A DNA stretch of 64,000 nucleotides from Herbaspirillum sp. LeCh32-8. Lineage in GTDB: Bacteria; Pseudomonadota; Gammaproteobacteria; Burkholderiales; Burkholderiaceae_D. A program made the position numbers and the translations under genes. This document shows, in pieces, positions 8,403 through 16,112 of the stretch (position 1 is the first letter of the stretch; the number at the start of each line of letters is the position of its first letter). The stretch spans positions 1 through 64,000 of the forward strand of contig NZ_JAGIPZ010000007.1 of NCBI RefSeq assembly GCF_017814915.1. Reading direction: 5' to 3'. The notes beneath the pieces are model-generated. The model made no database searches. It was not told the DNA's origin and saw nothing but the letters and a program-made list of their open reading frames with translations.

Positions 8403-8444
8403 GGCTGGACGACGACGGGTGCCGGCACCGGTCGTCGTCCAGCC
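8403..8444 (-). other. 42-bp near-perfect palindrome between ribF and ileS
   Basis: Arms of 14 bp (8403-8416 and 8431-8444, GGCTGGACGACGAC) flank an inner palindrome GGTGCCGGCACC (8418-8429). The whole segment could fold as one long hairpin or a cruciform. It begins one nucleotide after the ribF stop. It has no U tract. It is the largest of the four intercistronic structures of this operon. Confidence 0.6.
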
Positions 8445-8445
8445 T

Positions 8446-9423
8446 TCAAATTCGGTCGGTCGCCGAGACGGCGAAGCCGGCGCTTTCGCGGAAGAAGGCG
8501 CGGGCCTGCCCGGCGTCGCGCGCAATGGCGGCGGTCAGCGTGGGCAGGTCGATGTACTTTTCTTCGTCGCGCAGCTTCTTCAGGAATTCCACGCGCAGGA
8601 GTTTGCCGTAACAGTCGCCCTGGAAGTCCAGCAGGTGGGTCTCCAGCAGCACGCGGCCGCTGTCGTCCACGGTCGGGCGCACGCCCAGGCTGGCCACGGC
8701 AGGCAGCGGCTCTTCGGCGATGCCGTGCACCTGCACCACGAAGATACCCGACAGCGCCGGACGCTTGTGGCCCACGCGCATGTTCAGCGTGGGGAAGCCG
8801 ATGGTGCGGCCCAGTTTCTTGCCGTGCACCACGTGACCGCTGATGGCGTAGGCGTGGCCCAACAGCTGGCGCGACAGTTCGAAGTCGCCCTCGGCGAGCG
8901 CCGCGCGCACGGCCGACGACGAGATGCGCACGCCGGCATTGGTGACGGTGGGCATCGAGTGCACTTCGAAGCCGTACTTCTTGCCGGCTTCGATCAGGGT
9001 GTCCAGGTTGCCGGCGCGGCGTGCGCCGAAGCAGAAGTCGTCGCCCACCATCAGCCAGCGCACGTGCAGGCCCTGCACCAGGATCTTCTCGATGAAGTCC
9101 TGCGGCGAGAGGGCGGCGAAGTGGCTGCCGAAATGTTCCACCACCACGCGGTCGATGCCGGAGTCGGCCAGCGACTGCAGCTTGTCACGCAGGTTGGCGA
9201 TGCGCGCCGGGGCGCGTTCGGGGGTGCCGGCCAGCTGGGCGAAGAATTCGCGCGGATGCGGCTCGAAAGTCATCACCGCAGCGTCCAGCCCCAGGCGATC
9301 GGCGGCCTCGCGCACGCGCGAGAGCAGGGCCTGGTGGCCGAGGTGTACGCCGTCGAAGTTGCCGATGGTCAGCGCGCAGGGCGCGCGCGATTCGGCGTTG
9401 GGAAGTCCGCGAAATACCTTCAT
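8446..9423 (-). CDS. ribF: Bifunctional riboflavin kinase / FAD synthetase
   Basis: It phosphorylates riboflavin to FMN and adenylylates FMN to FAD. The 325-residue protein has the N-terminal nucleotidyltransferase domain (IGNFDGVHLGHQALL, residues about 21-35, then MTFEPHPREFF). The C-terminal riboflavin-kinase domain has HGKKLGRTIGFPTLNM and RVLLETHLLDFQGDCYG. It is the first gene of the leftward ribF-ileS-lspA-coaBC-dut operon. A TATAAT box lies about 50 nt upstream of its start. Confidence 0.96.
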   Translation of the reverse strand: MKVFRGLPNAESRAPCALTIGNFDGVHLGHQALLSRVREAADRLGLDAAVMTFEPHPREFFAQLAGTPERAPARIANLRDKLQSLADSGIDRVVVEHFGSHFAALSPQDFIEKILVQGLHVRWLMVGDDFCFGARRAGNLDTLIEAGKKYGFEVHSMPTVTNAGVRISSSAVRAALAEGDFELSRQLLGHAYAISGHVVHGKKLGRTIGFPTLNMRVGHKRPALSGIFVVQVHGIAEEPLPAVASLGVRPTVDDSGRVLLETHLLDFQGDCYGKLLRVEFLKKLRDEEKYIDLPTLTAAIARDAGQARAFFRESAGFAVSATDRI

Positions 9424-9473
9424 TGAGCCGCTGGTTGAAATACTGGAAAGAAGCGATGTTGCAAAAGCCTTCC

Positions 9474-9479
9474 ATTATA
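9474..9479 (-). promoter_or_regulatory. -10 box (TATAAT) of the ribF operon
   Basis: A perfect TATAAT on the minus strand, 50 nt upstream of the ribF ATG, predicts a 5' leader of about 40-45 nt. No good -35 hexamer is present at 17 nt. Confidence 0.5.
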
Positions 9480-9621
9480 AATGTTTTCGGAGGCTTTCCC
9501 TGATTTGGTGGCGGGGAGGGGAGAATCAAGCGCTTCGCGCAGGGATGAGCTTGTCGCTTTGCTATTTTTTGCGCCGGGCTTGCGCTGCCGCAAGCCTTTG
9601 GCTCCCGCCTGAGACTTGAGA

Positions 9622-10347
9622 CTACATTTCGCCCCAGATGGCGTTGAGCGTGGTCAGCGCGGCCATGCCGGCGGTTTCGGTGCGCAGCACACGCGGCCCC
9701 ATGGTCAGCATCAGGGCGCCTTGCGCGCAGGCAAGTTCTTCCTCGTCCGGGTTGAAGCCGCCTTCGGGGCCGATCATCAGGGTCACGGCCTGCGGCGGAT
9801 GGTGGCGCGCCCAGCCCGACAGCGCCTGTTCCCCGCGCGGGGAGAGCAGGATGCGTCGGTGCAGGTCGCTCTGTCCGACCCAGCGCTTGAAATCGCTAAG
9901 GTCACCCAGGTGCGGCAGGCGGTTGCGGCCGCATTGCTCGGCGGCGGCCTGGACGATGCCTTGCCAGTGCGCCTGTTTTTTCTCGGCGCGCTCGCCCGCC
10001 AGGCGCACCACGCAGCGCTGCGCGGCCAGCGGTTGAATCGCGGTGGCGCCCAGCTCCACGGCTTTTTCCACGATCCAGTCCATCTTGCTGCCCTCGGGCA
10101 GCGCCTGGGCCAGCGTCAGGGCGTAGGGCAGCTCGGCCTCGCGCGGGGAGAAGGTCTTGACCTCGGCGTGGGCACGCTTCTTTTCAACGGTGCTCAGCGT
10201 GGCGGTGTATTCCCCGCCTTCGCCGTTGAACAGGGTGAGGTTGTCGCCCGGCTGCATGCGCAGCACCTGTACGTGGTGGGCGATGTGCTCGGGCAGGGCC
10301 AGGGCCGAGCCTACGCTCAAGGCTTGCGGGCAAAAGAAACGGGGCAT
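9622..10347 (-). CDS. rsmE: 16S rRNA (uracil1498-N3)-methyltransferase
   Basis: RsmE methylates U1498 of 16S rRNA in the assembled 30S subunit. From the ATG at 10345-10347 (MPRFFCPQAL) the protein has 241 residues, the normal size. It has the PUA-like N-terminal domain (HHVQVLRMQPGDNLTLFNG) and the SPOUT knot with MIGPEGGFNPDEEELA and LGPRVLRTETA-type elements (TMGPRVLRTETAGMAAL). The frame is open for 59 codons further upstream, but those residues do not resemble the family. It is divergent from tkt. Confidence 0.93.
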   Translation of the reverse strand: MPRFFCPQALSVGSALALPEHIAHHVQVLRMQPGDNLTLFNGEGGEYTATLSTVEKKRAHAEVKTFSPREAELPYALTLAQALPEGSKMDWIVEKAVELGATAIQPLAAQRCVVRLAGERAEKKQAHWQGIVQAAAEQCGRNRLPHLGDLSDFKRWVGQSDLHRRILLSPRGEQALSGWARHHPPQAVTLMIGPEGGFNPDEEELACAQGALMLTMGPRVLRTETAGMAALTTLNAIWGEM

Positions 10348-10432
10348 GGGCGGTTTCGGGGCAAATAGGGACGAATACGTTTTCACGGCCGCCACGGCGA
10401 CCGCCCTGAATTTTAATCCCGCCGGCGCTCTC

Positions 10433-10441
10433 TGGTAAAAT
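10433..10441 (+). promoter_or_regulatory. Extended -10 promoter of tkt
   Basis: TGG-TAAAAT is an extended -10 element (TGn plus a 5/6 hexamer). Transcription would start near 10448, giving a leader of about 140 nt that includes the hairpin at 10454-10473. Confidence 0.45.
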
Positions 10442-10453
10442 ATGGCCCCGCAC

Positions 10454-10473
10454 AACCCCGGCCTTCCGGGGTT
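10454..10473 (+). promoter_or_regulatory. Perfect hairpin at the 5' end of the tkt leader
   Basis: AACCCCGG-CCTT-CCGGGGTT has 8-bp perfect arms and a tetraloop. It starts about 6 nt after the predicted transcription start and is not followed by a U tract. A 5'-terminal stabilising hairpin is the simplest reading. Confidence 0.45.
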
Positions 10474-10589
10474 TGCATTTGACCCGATCTGTATTGATCT
10501 GCAGCACCGGAGCCGGCTGCACAAGTGCTTTGGCTCCCGAACCAGGTTTATGCGCCCACCGGCGCCTCCAGCAAATTTCTGACACCGAC

Positions 10590-12584
10590 ATGATTTCCAC
10601 TCTTCCCACCGACAAGATGGCCAACGCGATCCGCGCGCTGGCGATGGACGCAGTTCAAAAAGCCAATTCCGGACACCCGGGCATGCCGATGGGGATGGCT
10701 GAAATCGCAGTGGCCCTGTGGGCCAAGCACTATCGCCACAACCCGACCAATCCGCAATGGGCCAACCGCGACCGCTTCGTGCTGTCCAACGGCCACGGCT
10801 CCATGCTGCAGTACGCGCTGCTGCACCTGACCGGTTACGACCTGTCGATGGACGACATCAAGGCCTTCCGCCAGTTGCACTCCAAGACCGCCGGCCACCC
10901 GGAAGTACACATCACCCCGGGCGTGGAAACCACCACCGGCCCGCTGGGCCAGGGCATCACCAATGCCGTGGGCATGGCGCTGGCCGAGAAGCTGCTGGCC
11001 GCTGAATTCAACAAGCCCGACCTGCCCGTGGTCGACCACTACACCTACGCCTTCGTCGGCGACGGTTGCCTGATGGAAGGCATCTCGCACGAGGCCTGCT
11101 CGCTGGCCGGCGTGCTGAACCTGTCCAAGCTGATCGTGCTGTACGACGACAACGGCATCTCCATCGACGGCCACGTCGAAGGCTGGTTCAAGGACGACAC
11201 CCCGAAGCGCTTCGAAGCCTACGGCTGGAACGTGATCCCGGGCGTCGACGGCCACAACGTGGAAGCGGTGTCCGCCGCCATCCACCAGGCCAAGCTGGCC
11301 GACAAGCCGACCCTGATCTGCTGCCGCACCGTGATCGGCAAGGGCTCGCCCAACCTGGCGGGCACCGACAAGGTGCACGGCGCCGCGCTGGGCGACAAGG
11401 AAATCGCCGCCGTGCGCGAAGCGCTGGGCTGGACTTCCGCCCCGTTCGAGATCCCGGCCGATGTGTATTCCGCATGGGACGCCAAGGCCACCGGCGCCGA
11501 CTTTGAAGCGAAGTGGAAGCAAGTCTTCGACGCCTACGCCGCCAAGTACCCGAGCGAAGCCGCCGAGCTGCTGCGTCGCCTGAAGGGCGAGCTGCCGGCC
11601 GCCTTCGAATCCACCGTGGCCGCCTTCATCAACTCGACCATCGAGAAGAAGGAAACCATCGCCACCCGCAAGGCCAGCCAGAACGCCATCCAGGCTTACG
11701 CGCAGGCGCTGCCGGAATTCCTGGGCGGCTCGGCCGACCTGACCGGCTCGAACCTGACCAACTGGAAGGAATCGGTGGCCGTGCGCGCCGACCAGGCCGG
11801 CAACCACATCAACTACGGCGTGCGCGAGTTCGGCATGAGCGCGATCATGAACGGCATCGCCCTGCATGGCGGTTACCTGCCGTTCGGCGCGACCTTCCTG
11901 ACTTTCTCCGACTACAGCCGCAATGCACTGCGCATGGCCGCGCTGATGAAGGCGCGCTCGCTGTTCGTGTTCACCCACGACTCCATCGGCCTGGGTGAAG
12001 ACGGCCCGACCCACCAGTCTGTCGAGCACGTCTCCAGCCTGCGCCTGATCCCGAACCTGGACAACTGGCGTCCGTGCGACACCACCGAAACCGCGGTGGC
12101 ATGGGCGCACGCCATCCAGCGCAACGACGGCCCGAGCACCCTGATCTTCTCGCGCCAGAACCTGCCGTTCCAGGAGCGCACCGACGCCCAGGTCAAGGAC
12201 ATCGCCCGCGGCGGCTACGTGTTGCGCGATGCGCCGAACGCCAAGGTGGTGCTGATCGCCACCGGCTCGGAAATCGAACTGGCTACCAAGGCCGCCGACG
12301 CCCTGACTGCTGACGGCGTCGCCGTGCGCGTGGTGTCGATGCCGTCGACCGACGTGTTCGACCGCCAGGACGCCGCCTACAAGGCCAGCGTGCTGCCCAA
12401 GGGCACGCCGCGCGTGGCCATCGAAGCCGGTGTGACCGATTTCTGGTACAAGTACGTGGGCCTGGAAGGCGCCGTGGTCGGTATCGACACCTTCGGCGAA
12501 TCAGCGCCGGCCGGCGTGTTGTTCAAGCACTTCGGCTTCACCGTCGAGAACGTCGTGGCCAAGGCCAAGGCTGTTCTGGCCTGA
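10590..12584 (+). CDS. tkt: Transketolase
   Basis: This thiamine-diphosphate enzyme moves two-carbon ketol units in the pentose-phosphate and Calvin-type pathways. From the ATG at 10590 ([23 protein letters not shown]) it has 664 residues, the standard length. Visible are [34 protein letters not shown], the ThDP motif [13 protein letters not shown] through the conserved N of [10 protein letters not shown], and [17 protein letters not shown]. An upstream in-frame ATG at 10473 lies inside the leader hairpin and is rejected. It is followed after 13 nt by an acetyltransferase gene and then gap, a carbon-metabolism cluster common in Betaproteobacteria. Confidence 0.97.
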   Translation: MISTLPTDKMANAIRALAMDAVQKANSGHPGMPMGMAEIAVALWAKHYRHNPTNPQWANRDRFVLSNGHGSMLQYALLHLTGYDLSMDDIKAFRQLHSKTAGHPEVHITPGVETTTGPLGQGITNAVGMALAEKLLAAEFNKPDLPVVDHYTYAFVGDGCLMEGISHEACSLAGVLNLSKLIVLYDDNGISIDGHVEGWFKDDTPKRFEAYGWNVIPGVDGHNVEAVSAAIHQAKLADKPTLICCRTVIGKGSPNLAGTDKVHGAALGDKEIAAVREALGWTSAPFEIPADVYSAWDAKATGADFEAKWKQVFDAYAAKYPSEAAELLRRLKGELPAAFESTVAAFINSTIEKKETIATRKASQNAIQAYAQALPEFLGGSADLTGSNLTNWKESVAVRADQAGNHINYGVREFGMSAIMNGIALHGGYLPFGATFLTFSDYSRNALRMAALMKARSLFVFTHDSIGLGEDGPTHQSVEHVSSLRLIPNLDNWRPCDTTETAVAWAHAIQRNDGPSTLIFSRQNLPFQERTDAQVKDIARGGYVLRDAPNAKVVLIATGSEIELATKAADALTADGVAVRVVSMPSTDVFDRQDAAYKASVLPKGTPRVAIEAGVTDFWYKYVGLEGAVVGIDTFGESAPAGVLFKHFGFTVENVVAKAKAVLA

Positions 12585-12597
12585 GCGGGAAACGGCA

Positions 12598-13158
12598 ATG
12601 AACGAAGCAGTTCAAGCGGGTGCAGCGGTCGCGGCGGATGATGTCGTGATCCGTCGCGCCCGCCCCGGCGACGCCGCATCGATCGCCGGCGTGCGCATCG
12701 ATGCCTGGCGCGCCAGCTATCGCGGCCTGGTGCCGGACAGCTACCTGGACCACCTGAAGCCCGAACAGAGCGTCAAGATGTGGGAGCAGGTGCTGGGCGC
12801 ATCCTCGGATGCCGCCTGCACCTTCGTGGCCGAGGCCGGCGGCGAGATCATCGGTTTTGCCTCCGGCATGACGCTGGCGCAAAGCCGTTTCGGCTGCGAC
12901 GCCGAGCTCTCCGCCATCTGCGTGCTGCCAGACGAGCAGCGCCGCGGACTTGGCAAGCGCCTGCTGGCCAACGTCGCGGCCACGCTGATCGGCGCCGGCG
13001 CCACCGGCCTGATGGCCTGGGTGCTGGCCAAGAACGAAGGCGCGCGGGAATTTTTCAAGGCATTGGGAGCCGAACAGCTGTTCGAGCAGACCTTTACCTG
13101 GGATGACGGCAGCGAGATCGACGAGGTCGGCTTCGTGTGGCGCAAGTTGAAAGCCTGA
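12598..13158 (+). CDS. GNAT-family N-acetyltransferase
   Basis: One hundred and eighty-six residues with the GNAT fold: VVIRRARPGDAASIAGVRIDAWR (motif C region), then ELSAICVLPDEQRRGLGKRLLANV, which holds the acetyl-CoA pyrophosphate-binding Q/RxxGxG/A motif (RRGLGK), then a motif B segment GLMAWVLAKNEGAREFFKALGAE. The substrate cannot be deduced. It lies 13 nt after tkt and is probably co-transcribed. A hairpin GCCGGG-AAATG-CCCGGC lies at 13236-13252 between it and gap, without a U tract. Confidence 0.88.
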   Translation: MNEAVQAGAAVAADDVVIRRARPGDAASIAGVRIDAWRASYRGLVPDSYLDHLKPEQSVKMWEQVLGASSDAACTFVAEAGGEIIGFASGMTLAQSRFGCDAELSAICVLPDEQRRGLGKRLLANVAATLIGAGATGLMAWVLAKNEGAREFFKALGAEQLFEQTFTWDDGSEIDEVGFVWRKLKA

Positions 13159-13334
13159 GCGCGCAGCGCCCGGGATGCAGGGACGGCAAGAAGAAAGAAA
13201 TAAAACAAGCGAAGGCCGGAAAAGACGGACAAATGGCCGGGAAATGCCCGGCGTGTCGTGTAGCCTGCTGGGCAGGCCGGCTTTCCGGCAAGACCGATTT
13301 GCATTGATTTTTTTGATACCTTAAGGAGAAGAGC

Positions 13335-14348
13335 ATGGCAATTCGCGTTGCAATCAACGGTTATGGCCGTATCGGCCGCAACATCCTGCGCGCCCACTAC
13401 GAAGGCGGCAAGAAGCACGACATCGAGATCGTGGCGATCAACGACCTGGGCGATCCGAAGACCAATGCCCACCTGACCCAATACGACACCGCCCACGGCA
13501 AGTTCCCGGGCACCGTGACCGTCGATGGCGACTCCATCGTCGTCAACGGCGACCGCATCAAGGTGCTGGCGCAACGCAACCCGGCCGAACTGCCCTGGGG
13601 CGAGTTGAAGGTTGACGTGGTGCTGGAATGCACCGGCTTCTTCACCACCAAGGAAAAGGCCAGCGCCCACATCAAGGGCGGCGCCAAGAAGGTGATCATC
13701 TCGGCTCCGGGCGGCAAGGACGTGGACGCAACCGTCGTGTTCGGCGTGAACCATCAGGTCCTGAAGGCCTCCGACACCGTCATCTCCAACGCATCGTGCA
13801 CCACCAACTGCCTGGCCCCGCTGGTGCAGCCGCTGCATGAAAAGATCGGCCTGGAAACCGGCCTGATGACCACCATCCACGCCTACACCAACGACCAGGT
13901 GCTGACCGACGTCTACCACGAAGACCTGCGCCGCGCCCGTTCGGCGACCCAGTCGATGATCCCGACCAAGACCGGCGCCGCTGCCGCGGTCGGCCTGGTG
14001 CTGCCGGAACTGAACGGCAAGCTGGACGGTTTCGCCATCCGCGTGCCGACGATCAACGTGTCGCTGGTCGACCTGTCCTTCGTGGCCTCGCGCGACACCA
14101 CCGTGGATGAAGTCAACGCCATCCTGAAGGCCGCTTCGGAAGCCGGTCCGCTCAAGGGTATCCTGACCTACAACACTGACCCGCTGGTGTCGGTGGACTT
14201 CAACCACAACCCGGCGTCGTCCAACTTCGACGCCACCCTGACCAAAGTCTCCGGCCGTCTGGTCAAGGTTTCGTCCTGGTACGACAACGAGTGGGGCTTC
14301 TCCAACCGCATGCTGGACACCACGGTCGCCCTGGCTACCGCCAAGTAA
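13335..14348 (+). CDS. gap: Glyceraldehyde-3-phosphate dehydrogenase, type I
   Basis: It oxidises glyceraldehyde 3-phosphate to 1,3-bisphosphoglycerate in glycolysis, and works in reverse in gluconeogenesis. The 337-residue protein has the Rossmann start [15 protein letters not shown], the catalytic Cys155 in [13 protein letters not shown] and the C-terminal [15 protein letters not shown]. The ribosome site AAGGAGAAGAGC precedes the ATG directly. It stands after tkt and the acetyltransferase on the same strand, with a 176-nt gap that may contain its own promoter. Confidence 0.97.
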   Translation: MAIRVAINGYGRIGRNILRAHYEGGKKHDIEIVAINDLGDPKTNAHLTQYDTAHGKFPGTVTVDGDSIVVNGDRIKVLAQRNPAELPWGELKVDVVLECTGFFTTKEKASAHIKGGAKKVIISAPGGKDVDATVVFGVNHQVLKASDTVISNASCTTNCLAPLVQPLHEKIGLETGLMTTIHAYTNDQVLTDVYHEDLRRARSATQSMIPTKTGAAAAVGLVLPELNGKLDGFAIRVPTINVSLVDLSFVASRDTTVDEVNAILKAASEAGPLKGILTYNTDPLVSVDFNHNPASSNFDATLTKVSGRLVKVSSWYDNEWGFSNRMLDTTVALATAK

Positions 14349-14487
14349 GACCCACCGCAGCCGGTTTCGGGGTGTTCCCGGAGCCGGTATCGGCAAAATT
14401 GGGGCTGATTCGGCTTCTTTTCCTCGGATGCAAGCTTGCTTGCGGCGGTGAAAATATGTCATCAGCCTGCAAAAGATCGAAAGGCTG

Positions 14488-14544
14488 TTGCGGATTTTTT
14501 CCGCAATGGCCTTTTGTCCATTTGCGGCATTGCATTTGATGCAA
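14488..14544. promoter_or_regulatory. Two perfect inverted repeats upstream of the lipoprotein gene
   Basis: TTGCGGA-TTTTT-TCCGCAA (14488-14506) and TTGCAT-TTG-ATGCAA (14530-14544) lie 46-102 nt before the ATG at 14590. The second, short-spaced palindrome resembles a dimeric repressor operator. The first could be a weak hairpin at the end of the gap transcript. Nothing else is recognisable between gap and this gene. Confidence 0.4.
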
Positions 14545-14589
14545 CATCGTGCAACACATAACAGCAACCGCATCCACACGAGGGACGTA

Positions 14590-15105
14590 ATGTCAGCATC
14601 GTCATTCCAGGCGCGCCGCCTGATCGCCAACGTGGCCCTGATGGCCGCCGTCACTTTGTCGCTGTCCGCCTGCGATTACATCAGCAGCTTCACCAAGCCC
14701 AAGCAGACGCCGGAAGAAGCCAAGGCCGAAGGCATCGCCCTGGGCGCCGGTTGCCGCCAGGCCGGCCAGACGCTGGAAGACTGCTATCAGCGCAACCCGG
14801 AAGCGCTGAAGGCGGGCATCTTCGCCGGCTGGAAGGACATGCACGAATACATGGCCGCCAAGGGCATCCAGACCGTCACGCCGCCACCGCCGCCGGCCGA
14901 GCCGGCCAAGGATGACAAGGACGCCAAGGGCAAGGACACCAAGGATGGCAAGGACAGCGACCGCAGCAGCCGTTCGCGCGACCGTGACCGTGATCGCGAC
15001 AGCAGCCGTTCGCGTGATCGCGACAGTTCGTCTTCCTCCTCGTCCAAGGATAGCGGCAGCGACCGCCGCGCCAGCCGCGAAGAAAAACAGCCGCCGAAGT
15101 ATTGA
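14590..15105 (+). CDS. Lipoprotein with Arg/Asp/Ser-repeat C-terminus, function unknown
   Basis: From the ATG at 14590, preceded by GAGGGAC, the protein has 171 residues. A signal peptide ends in the lipobox LSLSAC (Cys about residue 27), so it should be lipid-anchored. A short compact part follows (KQTPEEAKAEGIALGAGCRQAGQTLEDCYQRN, with two cysteines), then a proline run. The last 60 residues are made almost only of Asp, Lys, Arg and Ser, including SRDRDRDRDSSRSRDRDSS. Such alternating-charge repeats suggest a disordered, perhaps wall- or polyanion-binding tail. I do not recognise the family. Confidence 0.75.
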   Translation: MSASSFQARRLIANVALMAAVTLSLSACDYISSFTKPKQTPEEAKAEGIALGAGCRQAGQTLEDCYQRNPEALKAGIFAGWKDMHEYMAAKGIQTVTPPPPPAEPAKDDKDAKGKDTKDGKDSDRSSRSRDRDRDRDSSRSRDRDSSSSSSSKDSGSDRRASREEKQPPKY

Positions 15106-15180
15106 TCCCTTGTCCGGCCGGGCGCGATGGTCGCGCTTGCCGTCAGGCTTCCCAGCCGGTAACATCTCGACGCTTACATG

Positions 15181-15205
15181 TGCCCCGCAGATGCGGGGCA
15201 TTTTT
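15181..15205 (+). terminator. Intrinsic terminator after the lipoprotein gene
   Basis: TGCCCCGC-AGAT-GCGGGGCA followed by TTTTT, a perfect 8-bp stem with a tetraloop. Confidence 0.9.
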
Positions 15206-15291
15206 CATCGGCCGGCAGGGGGATTCGCCGGCGACCGGGACCTGTGACGCAGCCTGCGCCAGCGCCGCGCCCGGAACAATAAATCGAAGAC

Positions 15292-16020
15292 ATGACTACA
15301 CAGTTGACGCAATTGCCGCCGGCGATGCCCGAGCACGTGCCTGAAACCGCCTTCGGCATCTGGTTCCTGCGCACCCCGACCTGGACCCTGCATGTGCTTG
15401 AGCGCGCCCTGCAGGATCTGGAGCGGCTGATCCCCGAGCGCCGCGCCTCTTACCCGGTGGTGGCCGACGTCGGTTGCGGCTGGGGCCGCTCGCTGAAGAA
15501 ACTGCATGACCGCTTCGCGCCGCAGCGCTTGATCGGCATGGACATCGATCCCGAGATGATCAAGGCCTCGCAGGCCGAGGTCGACGGTGAAGGCATCAAG
15601 GCGGAATTCATCCAGTGCTCCAGCTCGCAGATGACGCTGGAAGACAATAGCGTGGACCTGCTGTTCTGCCATCAGACCTTCCACCACCTGGTCGAGCAGG
15701 AAGAAGCCATCCGCGAGTTCTATCGCGTGTTGAAGCCGGGCGGCATCCTGCTGTTCGCCGAATCCACCAAGCGCTACATCCACTCCTGGATCATCCGCCT
15801 GCTGTTCCGCCATCCGATGGAAGTGCAGAAGACCGCCGAGGAATACCTGGCTCTGGTGCGCAGCGCCGGCTTCCAGGTGGCGCCGGAGTCGCTGTCCTAT
15901 CCTTATCTGTGGTGGAGCCGTGAAGACCTCGGCATCATGGAGCGCGTGTTCCGCATCAAGCCGCCGGCGGTGCGGGAAGAGACGCTGATCAACCTGGTGG
16001 CGGTCAAGCCGGCGGCTTAA
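15292..16020 (+). CDS. Class I SAM-dependent methyltransferase
   Basis: Two hundred and forty-two residues. The SAM-binding motif I is VVADVGCGWGRSLKKL (about 57-72), the acidic ribose-binding residue is in LIGMDIDPEMI, motif IV is NSVDLLFCHQTFHHL and the post-I segment FYRVLKPGGILLFAES is typical of the Methyltransf_11/25 group. The substrate is unknown; small molecules or lipids are usual for this group. It stands alone between two terminators, so it is probably monocistronic. Confidence 0.85.
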   Translation: MTTQLTQLPPAMPEHVPETAFGIWFLRTPTWTLHVLERALQDLERLIPERRASYPVVADVGCGWGRSLKKLHDRFAPQRLIGMDIDPEMIKASQAEVDGEGIKAEFIQCSSSQMTLEDNSVDLLFCHQTFHHLVEQEEAIREFYRVLKPGGILLFAESTKRYIHSWIIRLLFRHPMEVQKTAEEYLALVRSAGFQVAPESLSYPYLWWSREDLGIMERVFRIKPPAVREETLINLVAVKPAA

Positions 16021-16060
16021 ACCCGGCGACCATCGTCGCAAGGACAATCGGCAAACAAAA

Positions 16061-16095
16061 AACGGGATGCACCGAAGGGGGCATCCCGTTTTTTT
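16061..16095. terminator. Bidirectional terminator between the methyltransferase gene and glnE
   Basis: AACGGGATGC-(10 nt)-GCATCCCGTT with a T run on the plus strand and an A run on the other side serves the two convergent genes. Confidence 0.9.
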
Positions 16096-16112
16096 GTTGA
16101 TGCAGCGGCAGG

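Noticed and set aside
3205-9426. A 2073-codon open frame on the plus strand across the ribF operon
   Set aside because: It is antisense to five well-recognised genes; such frames arise from high-GC third-position bias. The predicted protein is Arg/Gln/His/Val-rich with no domain.
13236-13252. Hairpin between the acetyltransferase gene and gap as a terminator
   Set aside because: The stem is only 6 bp and no T run follows.
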